A stretch of 64,000 bases of DNA from Rothia gullae (GTDB lineage: Bacteria; Actinomycetota; Actinomycetes; Actinomycetales; Micrococcaceae): the NCBI RefSeq assembly GCF_024294905.1, contig NZ_JANCOC010000006.1, positions 27,202 to 91,201 on the forward strand, read 5' to 3'. Positions 45,040 through 55,316 of this stretch are shown here, one piece after another. Positions within the stretch are counted from its first letter, which is position 1. The number at the start of each line of letters is the position of its first letter. The notes beneath the pieces were generated by a model. That model was given only the letters and a program-made list of their open reading frames with translations, had not been told where the DNA came from and did no database searches. The translations under genes and the position numbers were made by a program.

Positions 45040-45621
45040 GTGCCTAAAGTCAGCGAAGAATACAAAAAGAACAGGCGTTCTCAGATTGTAGAGACCGCCC
45101 GCGAATGCTTCATCAAGCACGGTTATCAGAAGGCTTCGATGAGCGACATTATTGCGGCCACCGGCCTGTCTGCTGGAGCGATTTATAACCACTTCTCCTC
45201 CAAGGATGAGATTATCCTGGCGGCAGCCCGCATGGATATGGCGCCCTTCGACCGCATCCGCGCCGAGCAGCCCTGGGACTACGTGTTCGGGTGCCTGAAG
45301 GTGCTGGATACCCCCAAGATTCGCCGTCACCTGCTCGTTACCTGGGGCGAGGCTGTGGCAATGCCGCAGCTGGCGACCGTCGTTTCTGAGCAGCTGAGCT
45401 ACCTGCGTGATCAGTCCCTGGAACGCTACCGAGCCTGGGGTGCCGCTGAGCTGGATTTCACCGAAGAGGAGCTTGAGGAGTGGCTGACCGTTATCGGTGC
45501 CGCGGTGCTGTCGGTGCTGACCGGTTACGTGGTTCAGACCCAGCTGGTGGCTGGCGGTAAGAAGGAGAGTGCTCGCGAGGCGTACCTGGAGTATGCTTCC
45601 GCTATCCTGCGTCAGGCGTAG
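45040..45621 (+). CDS. TetR-family transcriptional regulator
   Basis: A 193-residue regulator. The N-terminal helix-turn-helix covers residues about 12-58: IVETARECFIKHGYQKASMS then DIIAATGLSAGAIYNHFSSK, the TetR signature. The C-terminal ligand domain is helical and gives no clue to the inducer. The start is GTG 45040. A TAGGAT box ends six bases before it and no ribosome site is seen, so it may be leaderless. No obvious target gene is adjacent; it lies between purH and glyA. Confidence 0.88.
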   Translation: MPKVSEEYKKNRRSQIVETARECFIKHGYQKASMSDIIAATGLSAGAIYNHFSSKDEIILAAARMDMAPFDRIRAEQPWDYVFGCLKVLDTPKIRRHLLVTWGEAVAMPQLATVVSEQLSYLRDQSLERYRAWGAAELDFTEEELEEWLTVIGAAVLSVLTGYVVQTQLVAGGKKESAREAYLEYASAILRQA

Positions 45622-45725
45622 GGTGCGTAGACCCGCTTAACTGTCGCCGATCAGCCTGCCGGGGTGTGTTCTATGCCCCTCGCTGGTGTCACGCCGACGC
45701 CGTAAAAACTTCATCGTGATGCTTT

Positions 45726-45765
45726 GTAAAGCCCGTTTTCCTTCTCGAAGGAACGCGGGCTTTAC
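45726..45765 (+). terminator. Terminator after the TetR gene
   Basis: Stem GTAAAGCCCG / CGGGCTTTAC with inner TTCCTTC/GAAGGAA pairing. Confidence 0.8.
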
Positions 45766-45913
45766 GGTATTATGAGGTGTAGCTCATATTTTTTCATTCA
45801 GGGTTTGCAACTGGATGCGCCCGCCGCCTCCTGTAGATCGCCCGGCGTGTGCCGCGGCAGCCCCGATGATGAGCGACCGAAGATAACGCAAAAAAAACAC
45901 TCCCAGGAGCATA

Positions 45914-47188
45914 ATGTCCGAGCAGAAGATCCTCGAGATGCCCCTCGCCGACCTCGACCCCGAGGTTGCAGAAGCCATTGAGCTGGAGCGCAAGCGCCAG
46001 CAGAACACCCTCGAGATGATTGCATCTGAGAACTTCGTCCCCCGTGCCGTCCTTGAAAGCCAGGGCTCGGTACTGACCAACAAGTACGCTGAGGGTTACC
46101 CCGGCCGCCGCTACTATGGCGGCTGCGAATTTGTTGACATCGTTGAGTCCCTCGCTATTTCCCGTGTGAAGGAACTCTTCGGTGCTGAGCACGCCAACGT
46201 TCAGCCCCACTCCGGTGCGCAGGCGAACAACGCTGTCATGCACGCATTGCTGAACCCCGGCGACACCATCATGGGTCTGTCCCTGGCACACGGCGGCCAC
46301 CTGACCCACGGTATGAAGCTGAACGTCTCCGGCAAGCTGTACAACGTTGTCGCGTACGGTGTGGATGAGTCCGGCCGCGTTGACATGGAGCAGGTGCGTG
46401 AACTGGCTCTGGCTGAGCGTCCCAAGCTGATTATTGCCGGCTGGTCCGCGTACCCCCGTCAGCTGGACTTCGCTGCGTTCCGCGCGATTGCTGACGAGAT
46501 CGGCGCGTACCTGTGGGTGGACATGGCTCACTTCGCGGGCCTGGTGGCTGCGGGTCTGCACCCGAACCCCGTCCCGCACGCACACGTGGTCTCCTCCACC
46601 GTACACAAGACCCTGGGCGGCCCCCGCTCCGGCTTCATCCTCTGCACCGAAGAGCTGAAGAAGAAGATTGACTCCGCAGTGTTCCCCGGCCAGCAGGGCG
46701 GCCCGCTCATGCACGTGATCGCTGCGAAAGCTACCGCGTTCAAGGTTGCCGCATCTGACGCGTTCAAGGACCGTCAGAAGCGCACTGTTGAGGGCGCACA
46801 GATTCTCGCGAACCGCCTGCTGCAGCAGGACGTGAAGGATGCTGGCGTGTCGATCGCTTCCGACGGTACCGACGTTCACCTGGTGCTCGTTGACCTGCGT
46901 GACCACGCCCTCAACGGCAAGGAAGCAGAGGACCTGCTGCACGCCGCTGGCATTACCGTCAACCGTAACGCCGTGCCGAACGACCCGCGCCCGCCGATGG
47001 TGACCTCCGGTCTGCGTATCGGTACCCCCGCGCTGGCGACCCGCGGCTTCGATGCTGAGGGCTTCACCGAGGTAGCCGACATTATCGCTTCCGTACTGCT
47101 GCCGAACCCGGACATCGCTGCGTTGCGTGCCCGCGTTGAGGCACTGTGCACCAAGTACCCCCTCTACCAGGGTAGTGAGAACTGGTAG
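45914..47188 (+). CDS. glyA: Serine hydroxymethyltransferase
   Basis: A 424-residue PLP enzyme that converts serine and THF to glycine and 5,10-methylene-THF. Landmarks: [20 protein letters not shown] near residue 36, [20 protein letters not shown] near residue 55, and the PLP lysine in [20 protein letters not shown] near residue 235. CAGGAG precedes the ATG at 45914. It supplies one-carbon units used by FolD, PurN and PurH. A terminator follows immediately. Confidence 0.97.
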   Translation: MSEQKILEMPLADLDPEVAEAIELERKRQQNTLEMIASENFVPRAVLESQGSVLTNKYAEGYPGRRYYGGCEFVDIVESLAISRVKELFGAEHANVQPHSGAQANNAVMHALLNPGDTIMGLSLAHGGHLTHGMKLNVSGKLYNVVAYGVDESGRVDMEQVRELALAERPKLIIAGWSAYPRQLDFAAFRAIADEIGAYLWVDMAHFAGLVAAGLHPNPVPHAHVVSSTVHKTLGGPRSGFILCTEELKKKIDSAVFPGQQGGPLMHVIAAKATAFKVAASDAFKDRQKRTVEGAQILANRLLQQDVKDAGVSIASDGTDVHLVLVDLRDHALNGKEAEDLLHAAGITVNRNAVPNDPRPPMVTSGLRIGTPALATRGFDAEGFTEVADIIASVLLPNPDIAALRARVEALCTKYPLYQGSENW

Positions 47189-47200
47189 ACCCATGAATGA

Positions 47201-47247
47201 CCCCGTTCGCTCAACATCCCTTCGTGGGTGCTGAGCGAACGGGGTTA
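47201..47247 (+). terminator. Terminator after glyA
   Basis: 13-bp stem CCCCGTTCGCTCA / TGAGCGAACGGGG followed by TTATTT. Confidence 0.85.
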
Positions 47248-47395
47248 TTTCGCCCTCTTACTTTTACCGCCCTGCCCGCTACATCCGTGGAGGCACATAG
47301 TGGGGGGAGTGGTATCTCCTAGACACACACCCTAGGACCTAACACACAGACCGTCCGTTTCGGCGAACCCGCCGTAATCTATGGAAGGAAAAACA

Positions 47396-48274
47396 ATGCC
47401 CCAGATTCTAGACGGTAACGCAACCGCCGCAGCCATCAAGGAAGAGCTGAAGGAGCGCGTCGAGGCGCTCAAGGCTAAGGGTATTACCCCCGGCCTGGGG
47501 ACCGTGCTGGTCGGTGACGACCCCGCATCCCGCTCGTACGTGGGCGCTAAGCACCGCGACTGCGCAGAGATCGGTATTAACTCCATCCGTGTGGACCTGC
47601 CCGGTGACATCACTCAGGAAGAGCTCGACGCAGAGATCGACAAGCTGAACAACGACCCGGCGTGCACCAGCTACATTGTGCAGCTGCCCCTGCCCAAGCA
47701 CCTGGATACCAACCGCGTGCTGGAGCGCATCGCCCCCGAGAAGGACGCTGACGGCCTGCACCCGACCAATCTCGGCAAGCTCGTGCTGAACGTTTCTGAG
47801 CTGTTGGACTCCCCGCTGCCTTGCACCCCCAACGGTGTCATTGAGCTGGTCAAGCGCCACGGCATCGATTGGAACGGTAAGAACGTTGTGGTGCTCGGCC
47901 GCGGCATTACCGTGGGCCGTCCGCTGGGTCTGCTGCTGACTCGCCGGGAGGTGAACGCGACCGCAACCCTGGCGCACACCGGTACCGAGAACCTGGACGA
48001 GGTGCTGCGCGAGGCTGACGTCATTGTTGCCGCTGTGGGTGTTCCGCACGTGCTGAAGGCTCACCAGGTCAAGGACGGCGCAATCCTGCTGGACGTTGGT
48101 GTTTCCCGCGCTGAGGACCCGGAAACCGGCAAGAAGAAGCTCTTCGGCGATGTCTCTCCGGAGGCTGCGCAGAAGGCGTCCTGGGTTTCCCCGAACCCCG
48201 GCGGTGTGGGCCCGATGACTCGCGCGGAGCTGCTGGTGAACGTGGTTGAGACTGCGGAGCGTCAGGCGGCGTAA
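47396..48274 (+). CDS. folD: Methylenetetrahydrofolate dehydrogenase/cyclohydrolase FolD
   Basis: A 292-residue bifunctional enzyme interconverting methylene-, methenyl- and 10-formyl-THF. Motifs: [20 protein letters not shown] near residue 36 (with the catalytic Lys), [10 protein letters not shown] near residue 86, and the NADP-binding loop [20 protein letters not shown] near residue 164. It ends [23 protein letters not shown] 47396 has GGAAGGA seven bases upstream; an ATG 15 bases earlier overlaps that site and is less likely. Confidence 0.97.
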   Translation: MPQILDGNATAAAIKEELKERVEALKAKGITPGLGTVLVGDDPASRSYVGAKHRDCAEIGINSIRVDLPGDITQEELDAEIDKLNNDPACTSYIVQLPLPKHLDTNRVLERIAPEKDADGLHPTNLGKLVLNVSELLDSPLPCTPNGVIELVKRHGIDWNGKNVVVLGRGITVGRPLGLLLTRREVNATATLAHTGTENLDEVLREADVIVAAVGVPHVLKAHQVKDGAILLDVGVSRAEDPETGKKKLFGDVSPEAAQKASWVSPNPGGVGPMTRAELLVNVVETAERQAA

Positions 48275-48305
48275 GGCTCGCAACATTTCAGGGCTGATAA
48301 CTCAA

Positions 48306-48349
48306 AAGGGCTGTGCCCCGGTAGAACAATCTACCGGGGCACAGCCCTT
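48306..48349. terminator. Strong bidirectional terminator
   Basis: A perfect 19-bp stem, AAGGGCTGTGCCCCGGTAG with its reverse complement, and a 6-base loop. It lies between folD and the convergent GntR-type gene. Confidence 0.9.
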
Positions 48350-48378
48350 CACACTATCGTCACAAGAAAAGGCAGATG

Positions 48379-49205
48379 CTAGAGAATCATCTCGTAGAAG
48401 TAGGCATCAGCAAGGTACAGGGTCTCTGAGTACTCGACGGGGCTACCTTCTTCGGTGTAGCCGGTCGCGCAGACCTTGAACGCCGCCTCGCCCACGGGAA
48501 CCTGGTGGTTGAACGCCTCGGCGTCGGTGAAGAGCGCCGCGCTGGTGCGTACGCGGGCGTGCTTAATGGCGTTGGGGGTGTCGGCAAGCTGGTCGAAGGA
48601 GCTTGAAGCGCCGGATATTTCCGCCATCATGGCGTCCAGGATGCGGCTTGCGGTGGCTTTCACAAAGTAGGAATGCTCAAAGTCGATGACTTCGTGGTTG
48701 GCAAGACGCAGGCGGCGCACGAATAGCACCTGCTCACCCACCGGCACGGATAGGTGGGTGGAGATCTCTTCGGCGGCGTTCACCCAGCGGGTTGCAATCA
48801 TGCGGGTGGAGCCCTCAAAACCGCGGCGGCGCATATCGTCAACGAAGGTGCCCACGCGCGGAATGTAGGTGGCGTCGGTACGCTCGGCAACATAGGTGCC
48901 GGAGCCCTGCACGTTGTAGAGCAGGCCGCGTTTAATTCAGAACCTTCAGGGCGCTACGAACCGTCTGGCGGCTCACCCCAAATTTCTGCTGAATTATGCG
49001 TTCGGTGGGCAACTTATCGCCGGGCTTACCGGGAATAATGTAGCGCTGCTCAATGTAGTGGATAACCTGCTCGTACTTCGGGCCGGGAATCGGGGGTAGC
49101 TCGTAGCGGCTCTCAGCGTTGTGAGCGGTACTTTCGGATGCGGTGGTGCCCGCAGAATGTGATGGGGCACCGTGGTCGGTGGTCTGTGAAGGAGTGTGAA
49201 TTCAT
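48379..49205 (-). pseudogene. GntR-family (UTRA) regulator, frameshifted
   Basis: The effector-binding UTRA half (48379-48912, QGSGTYVAERTDATYIPRVG to the end) is open. The DNA-binding half, encoded up to about 49200, reads KYEQVIHYIEQRYIIPGKPG, then DKLPTERIIQQKFGVSRQTV and RSALKVLN, but lies in another frame and hits a stop. Removing one base in the TTTAATT at 48931-48937 joins them as ...LNKRGLLYNVQGSGTY, exactly the GntR pattern. The start also needs a one-base change: ATG 49205 is one base out of frame with the HTH. As written the protein cannot be made whole; both sites sit in AATTC and could be sequence errors. Confidence 0.7.
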
Positions 49206-49289
49206 CACCCAATAGTTTATCGTTCAGCCAGAGAAAAAAACGCGCACGAGTGAAAATTTCTCTTCCCTCAAACTGGCATAATTAAGACT

Positions 49290-50165
49290 ATGCATTTTTC
49301 TAACACCCCTGCACCGCGCCCGAGCGGTCTGCTTCGCGTGGCAAGCGTGAATGTGAACGGTATCCGAGCCGCCTACAAGAAGGATATGGCGGCATGGTTG
49401 GCGAGCCGTGACATCGATATTCTCTGCCTGCAGGAGGTGCGTGCCCCCGACGCTATCGTGCGTGAGCTGCTTGACGAATCCCAGTGGCATATTCTGCATG
49501 CGGAGGCTGCCGCGAAGGGCCGTGCGGGCGTGCTGGTGGCGACCCGCCGTACCCCGAACTCGGCTGGTGAAATCCTGGAGAACCAGCCGGTAGCGACCCG
49601 CTCGAATATTGGCGAAGAGTACTTTGACGATTCGGGCCGCTGGGTTGAGGCGGACTATGTTCTGCCCAACGGCAAGACCCTGACTGTGGTCAGCGCCTAC
49701 GTTCACTCCGGTGAGGTCGGCACCCAGAAGCAGGACGATAAGTACCGCTTCCTGGAGCGCATGCTGGTGCGCATGCCGGAGCTGGCAAAGTGTTCGGACC
49801 ACGTGCTCATCGTGGGCGATTTGAACGTGGGCCACACCGAGCTCGACATTAAGAACTGGAAGGCTAACCAGAAGCGTGCCGGCTTCCTGCCGGAAGAACG
49901 CGCCTACTTTGACCGCTTCTTCGGCAATATCGGCTACCGCGATGTGGCTCGTGAGCTGGCGGGTCAGGTGCCGGGTCCCTACACCTGGTGGTCTTACCGC
50001 GGTAAGGCGTTCGATAATGACGCAGGCTGGCGTATCGACTACCACATGGCGACCCCGGCGCTCGCCGAAAGCGCCGTGGAAGCGGTCGTGGACCGTGCGG
50101 CAAGCTACGATGAGCGTTTCAGTGATCACGCGCCGCTCGTGGTTGACTACCGCATCGGTGAGTAA
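49290..50165 (+). CDS. xthA: Exodeoxyribonuclease III (AP endonuclease)
   Basis: A 291-residue Mg-dependent nuclease of base-excision repair. Landmarks: ASVNVNGIRAAYKKDMAAWL near residue 13, DILCLQEVRAP with the metal-binding Glu near 45, VGDLNVGHTELDI near 174, WWSYRGKAFDNDAGWRIDYH near 231, and SDHAPLVVDY with the catalytic Asp-His near the end. A CATAAT box ends seven bases before the ATG and no ribosome site is visible, so it is probably leaderless. Confidence 0.93.
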   Translation: MHFSNTPAPRPSGLLRVASVNVNGIRAAYKKDMAAWLASRDIDILCLQEVRAPDAIVRELLDESQWHILHAEAAAKGRAGVLVATRRTPNSAGEILENQPVATRSNIGEEYFDDSGRWVEADYVLPNGKTLTVVSAYVHSGEVGTQKQDDKYRFLERMLVRMPELAKCSDHVLIVGDLNVGHTELDIKNWKANQKRAGFLPEERAYFDRFFGNIGYRDVARELAGQVPGPYTWWSYRGKAFDNDAGWRIDYHMATPALAESAVEAVVDRAASYDERFSDHAPLVVDYRIGE

Positions 50166-50188
50166 GACGCGGACCCACCTACAGATAA

Positions 50189-51316
<1,128 letters not shown>

Positions 51317-51367
51317 CCCGCTGTTCAGCCAAATTGGCTGAGACGCCGCATTACCTGCACGATTGAG

Positions 51368-51946
51368 ATGACAGTACAAGAGAACTCTTCGAGCCCCACG
51401 ACGGCTCCTGCATCCCCGACCCTGAAACCCGGTCACCGCTACCTGAGCGTTATTGCGCACGTGAGCGGTGAGAATGTTCAGCGCCTGGAAGAGTGGAAGC
51501 GTTCGGTAGTTGGTGGTGCTGTGGCGCCTACCAGCACCCACGTGACCGTGTACCTGATGGAGCTGAACGAGTCTCTATTGGCTGAGGTGCAGTCCCCGCA
51601 GTTCCGCGAGGCGCTGGACACGCCGCGTTTTGAGGCGCGCTGGGGTTCGGTGCACTCCTTCCGCCCGGTAACCGAGGTGGAGTACCTGAACCTGGAGGCG
51701 GGCAAGACCGAGTTCGAGCAGATTCACCAGAAGCTGGTTGAGCTATTCGGTACCGGTGCGGCGTCCTTCCCCTATGTGCCGCACGTGACCCTGGGCCATG
51801 GGCTTACGGAAGAGCAGGTGGCGAACGCCCGTGAGGTGTTTGACGCTCTGCCCGTAGAGCAGCGTACCTTCACCGTGGATCACCTGCACTGCTACTCCTA
51901 CGACGGGCAGAACTGGGAAGAGATGAGGGTTCTGCCGCTGCGTTAG
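51368..51946 (+). CDS. 2H phosphoesterase (2'-5' RNA ligase-like)
   Basis: A 192-residue protein with the two His-x-Thr motifs of the 2H family: STHVTVYLME near residue 56 and VPHVTLGHGL near residue 138. The fold between them fits 2'-5' RNA ligase/cyclic phosphodiesterase-like enzymes, which act on 2',3'-cyclic phosphates or 2'-5' links. The first 25 residues are Ser/Thr/Pro-rich. It follows trpS after 51 bases and may share its transcript; the link to tRNA metabolism is suggestive only. Confidence 0.78.
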   Translation: MTVQENSSSPTTAPASPTLKPGHRYLSVIAHVSGENVQRLEEWKRSVVGGAVAPTSTHVTVYLMELNESLLAEVQSPQFREALDTPRFEARWGSVHSFRPVTEVEYLNLEAGKTEFEQIHQKLVELFGTGAASFPYVPHVTLGHGLTEEQVANAREVFDALPVEQRTFTVDHLHCYSYDGQNWEEMRVLPLR

Positions 51947-51966
51947 TAGCTGGCGTATAAACCTGG

Positions 51967-52023
51967 AATACGTATAGAGAGATGCGACCGATCGCTAATC
52001 GGTAGCATCTCTCTATACGTATT
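51967..52023. terminator. Bidirectional terminator
   Basis: 19-bp stem AATACGTATAGAGAGATGC / GCATCTCTCTATACGTATT with inner GACCGAT/ATCGGT pairing. It lies between the 2H gene and the convergent lipoprotein gene. Confidence 0.85.
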
Positions 52024-52050
52024 CGCGAGGTTTATCTCAGCGTGAGAGCC

Positions 52051-52542
52051 CTAGTGGGAGTGGCCCTCATGAGCCTCTCCGGATTCGTGTGCCTCAGCCT
52101 CAACCGGTGCAACGTTCGAGGAGGAGACACCCAGAATCTCGTTCGGGATCTTCGGAAGTTCCACGCTCATCAGCTCCTTTGGAGCCGCCGGGCTCGACAG
52201 GGACACCGCAATGAGCTTCTTGGTCGCCGGGTCGGTCACGTAGGCGGTCTTACCGTCCACCCACAGCGCCGGACGCTCGTCCTGCCACGTCTCAGACTCG
52301 GTCCACGCCTCCATGAGCTGTACGGAGCCCAGCTCCGCGCCGGTTGCCGAATTGAAGATACACAGCTTGCCGTCGGTGATGGGTACGAGGGTTGCGCTCG
52401 CGGAGGTGGAGGCGCTGGGGCTGGTCTGTGTATTCTGGCCGATCTGGGTGTTCTGGGAGCCGCATGCGGTCAGGGCGAGTGCAGCTACTGCGCCGAGTGC
52501 GCCGGCGCGGGTGAGGAAAACCTGCGGGTCATGTGCATGCAC
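52051..52542 (-). CDS. Lipoprotein, possible remnant of an AztD-type zinc protein
   Basis: 163 residues from GTG 52542. It has a hydrophobic signal ending in lipobox LALTACGS, a Ser/Thr spacer, then ITDGKLCIFNSATGAELGSV, DERPALWVDGKTAYVTDPAT and KLPKIPNEI-type motifs like the last blades of AztD-type zinc-binding propellers, and a His-rich end (AHESGEAHEGHSH). AztD-like proteins are about 400 residues, so most of the propeller is missing. The GTG start gives no basic N-terminus. ATG 52532, one frame off, begins MTRRF; one extra T in the TTTT run would give MTRRFFLTRAGALGAVAALA, a good Tat-type lipoprotein signal. The gene may be damaged. Confidence 0.6.
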   Translation of the reverse strand: MHAHDPQVFLTRAGALGAVAALALTACGSQNTQIGQNTQTSPSASTSASATLVPITDGKLCIFNSATGAELGSVQLMEAWTESETWQDERPALWVDGKTAYVTDPATKKLIAVSLSSPAAPKELMSVELPKIPNEILGVSSSNVAPVEAEAHESGEAHEGHSH

Positions 52543-52554
52543 CAAGACTAACAG

Positions 52555-52567
52555 GAGAATGGTTCTC
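52555..52567 (-). promoter_or_regulatory. Possible Fur/Zur-type operator
   Basis: GAGAA-N3-TTCTC, a palindrome within TTGAGAACCATTCTCCTG on the minus strand, just upstream of the His-rich lipoprotein gene. It resembles zinc- or iron-regulator boxes, but the actinobacterial consensus is only partly matched. Confidence 0.4.
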
Positions 52568-52729
52568 AATAGTGGTTGATCCTTCGCTCGTATCAGACTC
52601 TGGAAGTGCATCCCACGCCGGGTGCGTAAGGCATTCAGACTCCTGATCCAGCCGCAGGGAGCATCCTTCCACGTCCCACTAGGCAAAAGCCTTGAAACCG
52701 CCCGCGAAATAACCCATTAGGGCAAAAGA

Positions 52730-52765
52730 AAACCGGCTCCCTTCCGCAAAGAAGAGAGCCGGTTT
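52730..52765 (-). terminator. Terminator of manC
   Basis: 10-bp stem AAACCGGCTC / GAGCCGGTTT; on the minus strand it is followed by TTTTCTTTT. Confidence 0.85.
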
Positions 52766-52861
52766 CTAGAGGTATCTTTTGCTCGAGCAGAGTTCAAGCA
52801 CCTGCGCGGGGCTAGCCACTCAGAGGTGCCTGCTCAGTACTACCTGCTCAGGGTCAAAAAT

Positions 52862-53971
52862 TTAGAGGAGGTTGTTTAAGCCTCGCGCCTTGACCTCACC
52901 CACAGCATCCTTGACGGTCTGTGCCTTGGAGCGCGGAGCGACCAAGAGGGCATCGGGGGTGTCCACCACAATGATGTCGTCGAGGCCAATGATAGAGATC
53001 TTACGCTCGGTGTTTGCAACAACGATGCCGGAGCAACCGTGGTTAATGACGTTATCCTTCTCGCCGAGAATGGTCAGCTCTTCGCCGTTCTTCTCGGTGT
53101 TCAGGCGCGCCACAGCGTCGAAGTCTCCCACGTCGTCCCAGCTGAAGGAGCCGGGAACCATTGCGACGTCACCCGCGGCCGCTGCGGGCTCAGCCACAGC
53201 GTAGTCGATAGCGGTCTTCGGCAGGGTCTCCCACACGCGGTCCACAACAGCCTCACGCTCGGGGGTGTCCCAAGCGTTAGCAATTTCCATGATGCCTGCA
53301 TACAGCTCGGGCTCGTTCGCCTCGAGGTGCTTGAGCATCAGGGCTGCCGGTGCCACGAACATACCTGCGTTCCAGGTGTACTCACCGGAATCCAGGTACT
53401 TCTGTGCGGTAGCGGTGTCCGGCTTTTCCACGAAGGTGTCCACGGCGTGAGCATTGGGAGCACCCTCGATGCCCAGGGACTCGCTGGCGTGAATGTAACC
53501 AAACGCACTGGAGGGCTCGGTGGGGGTAATGCCGATGGTGACAATCTTGCCGGTTGCCGCGGTGATGACAGCTTCGGTCACCACGCGGTGGAACTCATCC
53601 ACTGGGCTGATTACGTGGTCAGCTGCGAAGGAACCGATGATGGCGTCCGGTTCGCGGCGGTGGATGATAGCGCAAGCCAGGCCGATAGCTGCAGCCGAAT
53701 CCTTGGGGGAGGGCTCCAGCACCAGGTCAGCGGCACGCAGTTCAGGAATCTGCTGGGTGACCGTATTGGCGTGCGAAATGCCGGTAACTACCATGACGGA
53801 ACCGTTGCTGAGATTGATAAGACGGTCGTAGGTGTCACGCAACAGGGAATGCCCCGACGAGGTGAGGTCGAGCAGGAATTTCGGGGCATGCGCGCGGGAT
53901 AGCGGCCACAAACGCGAGCCAACACCGCCGGCGGGAATGAGCGGGCGGAATCGAGTAAGTGCAGTATTCAT
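52862..53971 (-). CDS. manC: Mannose-1-phosphate guanylyltransferase
   Basis: A 369-residue nucleotidyltransferase that makes GDP-mannose for cell-envelope glycans. It has the nucleotide loop LIPAGGVGSRLWPLSRAHAP near residue 10, with the catalytic Lys in APKFLLDL, DAIIGSFAADHVISP near 105, and FVEKPD near 164. The C-terminus covers only the short actinobacterial form, without a phosphomannose isomerase domain. ATG 53971 is preferred: the family begins about ten residues before the loop, and TATTCT lies seven bases upstream with no ribosome site, suggesting a leaderless mRNA. An ATG at 54001 is also open. Confidence 0.9.
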   Translation of the reverse strand: MNTALTRFRPLIPAGGVGSRLWPLSRAHAPKFLLDLTSSGHSLLRDTYDRLINLSNGSVMVVTGISHANTVTQQIPELRAADLVLEPSPKDSAAAIGLACAIIHRREPDAIIGSFAADHVISPVDEFHRVVTEAVITAATGKIVTIGITPTEPSSAFGYIHASESLGIEGAPNAHAVDTFVEKPDTATAQKYLDSGEYTWNAGMFVAPAALMLKHLEANEPELYAGIMEIANAWDTPEREAVVDRVWETLPKTAIDYAVAEPAAAAGDVAMVPGSFSWDDVGDFDAVARLNTEKNGEELTILGEKDNVINHGCSGIVVANTERKISIIGLDDIIVVDTPDALLVAPRSKAQTVKDAVGEVKARGLNNLL

Positions 53972-54317
53972 CGATTCAAGAATAGCTTGTGAATTTGTCA
54001 TATATCGAATTCTTTTACGTTTTGGCAGAAAGTGTCAGCGGACTCTCAGCATTGTGATGTTTGAGGTTAGGTTAAGGTAAGTTCCCCACAAACACAGGGG
54101 AGTAGGCGGTATGGTAAGAAAAATATGCCCTAATTCACTTTTAGAAGCTGTAAAAAAACCCCGAACAGGGTGTCAATAAGCTGTGAATTTACCTGATATC
54201 TTGGAAGTAACAGACGAACAAAAGCAGTCGGCGAGCACACGGCTGTGCCTGGAAGCTGGAGCCTAAAAATGCGGTACCAGAACCCAGACGCTCGCCGTCG
54301 CAGCAGGAGGTTATTCA
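53972..54317. other. Divergent region upstream of sdhC
   Basis: A 346-base region between manC and sdhC. It includes GGTTAGGTTAAGGTAAG (54066-54082), a DtxR-like half site only, and AT-rich stretches that may hold the sdh promoter. AGGAGG (54305-54310) is the sdhC ribosome site. No gene is seen. Confidence 0.4.
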
Positions 54318-54776
54318 GTGTTGAATGGTTCTAAAGGAACCCTCTATCGCGGCCGCTGGGGCATGTGGTCCTGGGTTGCTCATCGCATTACCGGTATCGC
54401 GATTTTCTTCTTCCTTCTTGTACACATCCTGGATACTGCCGTCGTGCGTATCTCTCCGGAGGCCTACAATGGCGTACTGAGCCTGTACAAGAACCCCATC
54501 ATGGGTCTGGGCGAGACCGCGCTTGTCGCTGCCATCGTCTACCACGCGTTTAACGGTATTCGCATTATCCTCATTGACTTCTGGGGTAAGGCAACCAACT
54601 CGCACGTAGAGCACATTCAGGCGAAGAACAAGGACGGCAACGTCGAAATCAGCCAGAAGGCAACCTACACGCACATCAAGATTCTTTGGGTTGTGCTTTT
54701 CCTCTGGGCAATTACCGTTGCTGGCTTCGCCGCACGTCACCTGCCGATCGTTTTCTCGCACATGGGAGGTCACTAA
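54318..54776 (+). CDS. sdhC: Succinate dehydrogenase cytochrome b subunit SdhC
   Basis: A 152-residue membrane anchor with three helices. GRWGMWSWVAHRITGIAIFF near residue 13 is the SdhC signature, with H and R at the quinone/haem site; VYHAFNGIRIILIDFW near residue 75 carries the second His. Complex II couples succinate oxidation to menaquinone reduction. The start is GTG 54318, seven bases after AGGAGG. It is the first gene of sdhCDAB. Confidence 0.92.
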   Translation: MLNGSKGTLYRGRWGMWSWVAHRITGIAIFFFLLVHILDTAVVRISPEAYNGVLSLYKNPIMGLGETALVAAIVYHAFNGIRIILIDFWGKATNSHVEHIQAKNKDGNVEISQKATYTHIKILWVVLFLWAITVAGFAARHLPIVFSHMGGH

Positions 54777-54779
54777 ACA

Positions 54780-55265
54780 ATGGCTACTCCGCTCAAGCCC
54801 CGCACCTATGTACCCCGTCTGCGTGATAACCGCATCGACGGCGTAAAGTACAACCGCTCCTCCTCCAAGCGCAACAACTTTGAGATGTTCGCTTGGCTTG
54901 GTATGCGCCTGTCCGGCGTTGTACTCGTCGTGCTGATTTTCGGCCACCTTTTCTCCAACCTCATGGTCGGCGACGGCATCCACGCCATCGACTTCGGCTT
55001 CGTGGGGGGCAAATGGGCTAACCCCTTCTGGCAGGTCTGGGATTTGCTGCTGCTCTGGCTGGCTATGTTGCACGGTGCTAACGGCATCCGCGTCATCATC
55101 GACGACTACGCTGAGAAGGACCGCCTGCGCGTTTGGCTGAAGGTCATCCTCTTCGCAGCATGCGCATTCGTCCTGCTGGTTGGTACTCTCACCATCTTCG
55201 CGTTCGACCCCTGCCCCTCCGGCGCAGCGGCTGAACTGCTCCCCAGCTTCTGTTCGGCACACTAA
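54780..55265 (+). CDS. sdhD: Succinate dehydrogenase membrane anchor SdhD
   Basis: A 161-residue protein with three hydrophobic helices (about residues 38-60, 80-100, 120-142). The first 35 residues are basic and cytoplasmic. WLGMRLSGVVLVVLIFGHLF (near 38) and LHGANGIRVIIDDYAE (near 97) hold the conserved Arg and His residues of the anchor. It starts three bases after sdhC, and sdhA follows after 51 bases. Confidence 0.9.
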   Translation: MATPLKPRTYVPRLRDNRIDGVKYNRSSSKRNNFEMFAWLGMRLSGVVLVVLIFGHLFSNLMVGDGIHAIDFGFVGGKWANPFWQVWDLLLLWLAMLHGANGIRVIIDDYAEKDRLRVWLKVILFAACAFVLLVGTLTIFAFDPCPSGAAAELLPSFCSAH

Positions 55266-55316
55266 CGGCGACGTATCCGAGACAAACGAAAACATCTAAA
55301 ACACAGAAAGAACATC

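Noticed and set aside
54066..54082. DtxR box before sdhC
   Set aside because: Only one half site (TTAGGTTA) matches; the second half is not its complement.
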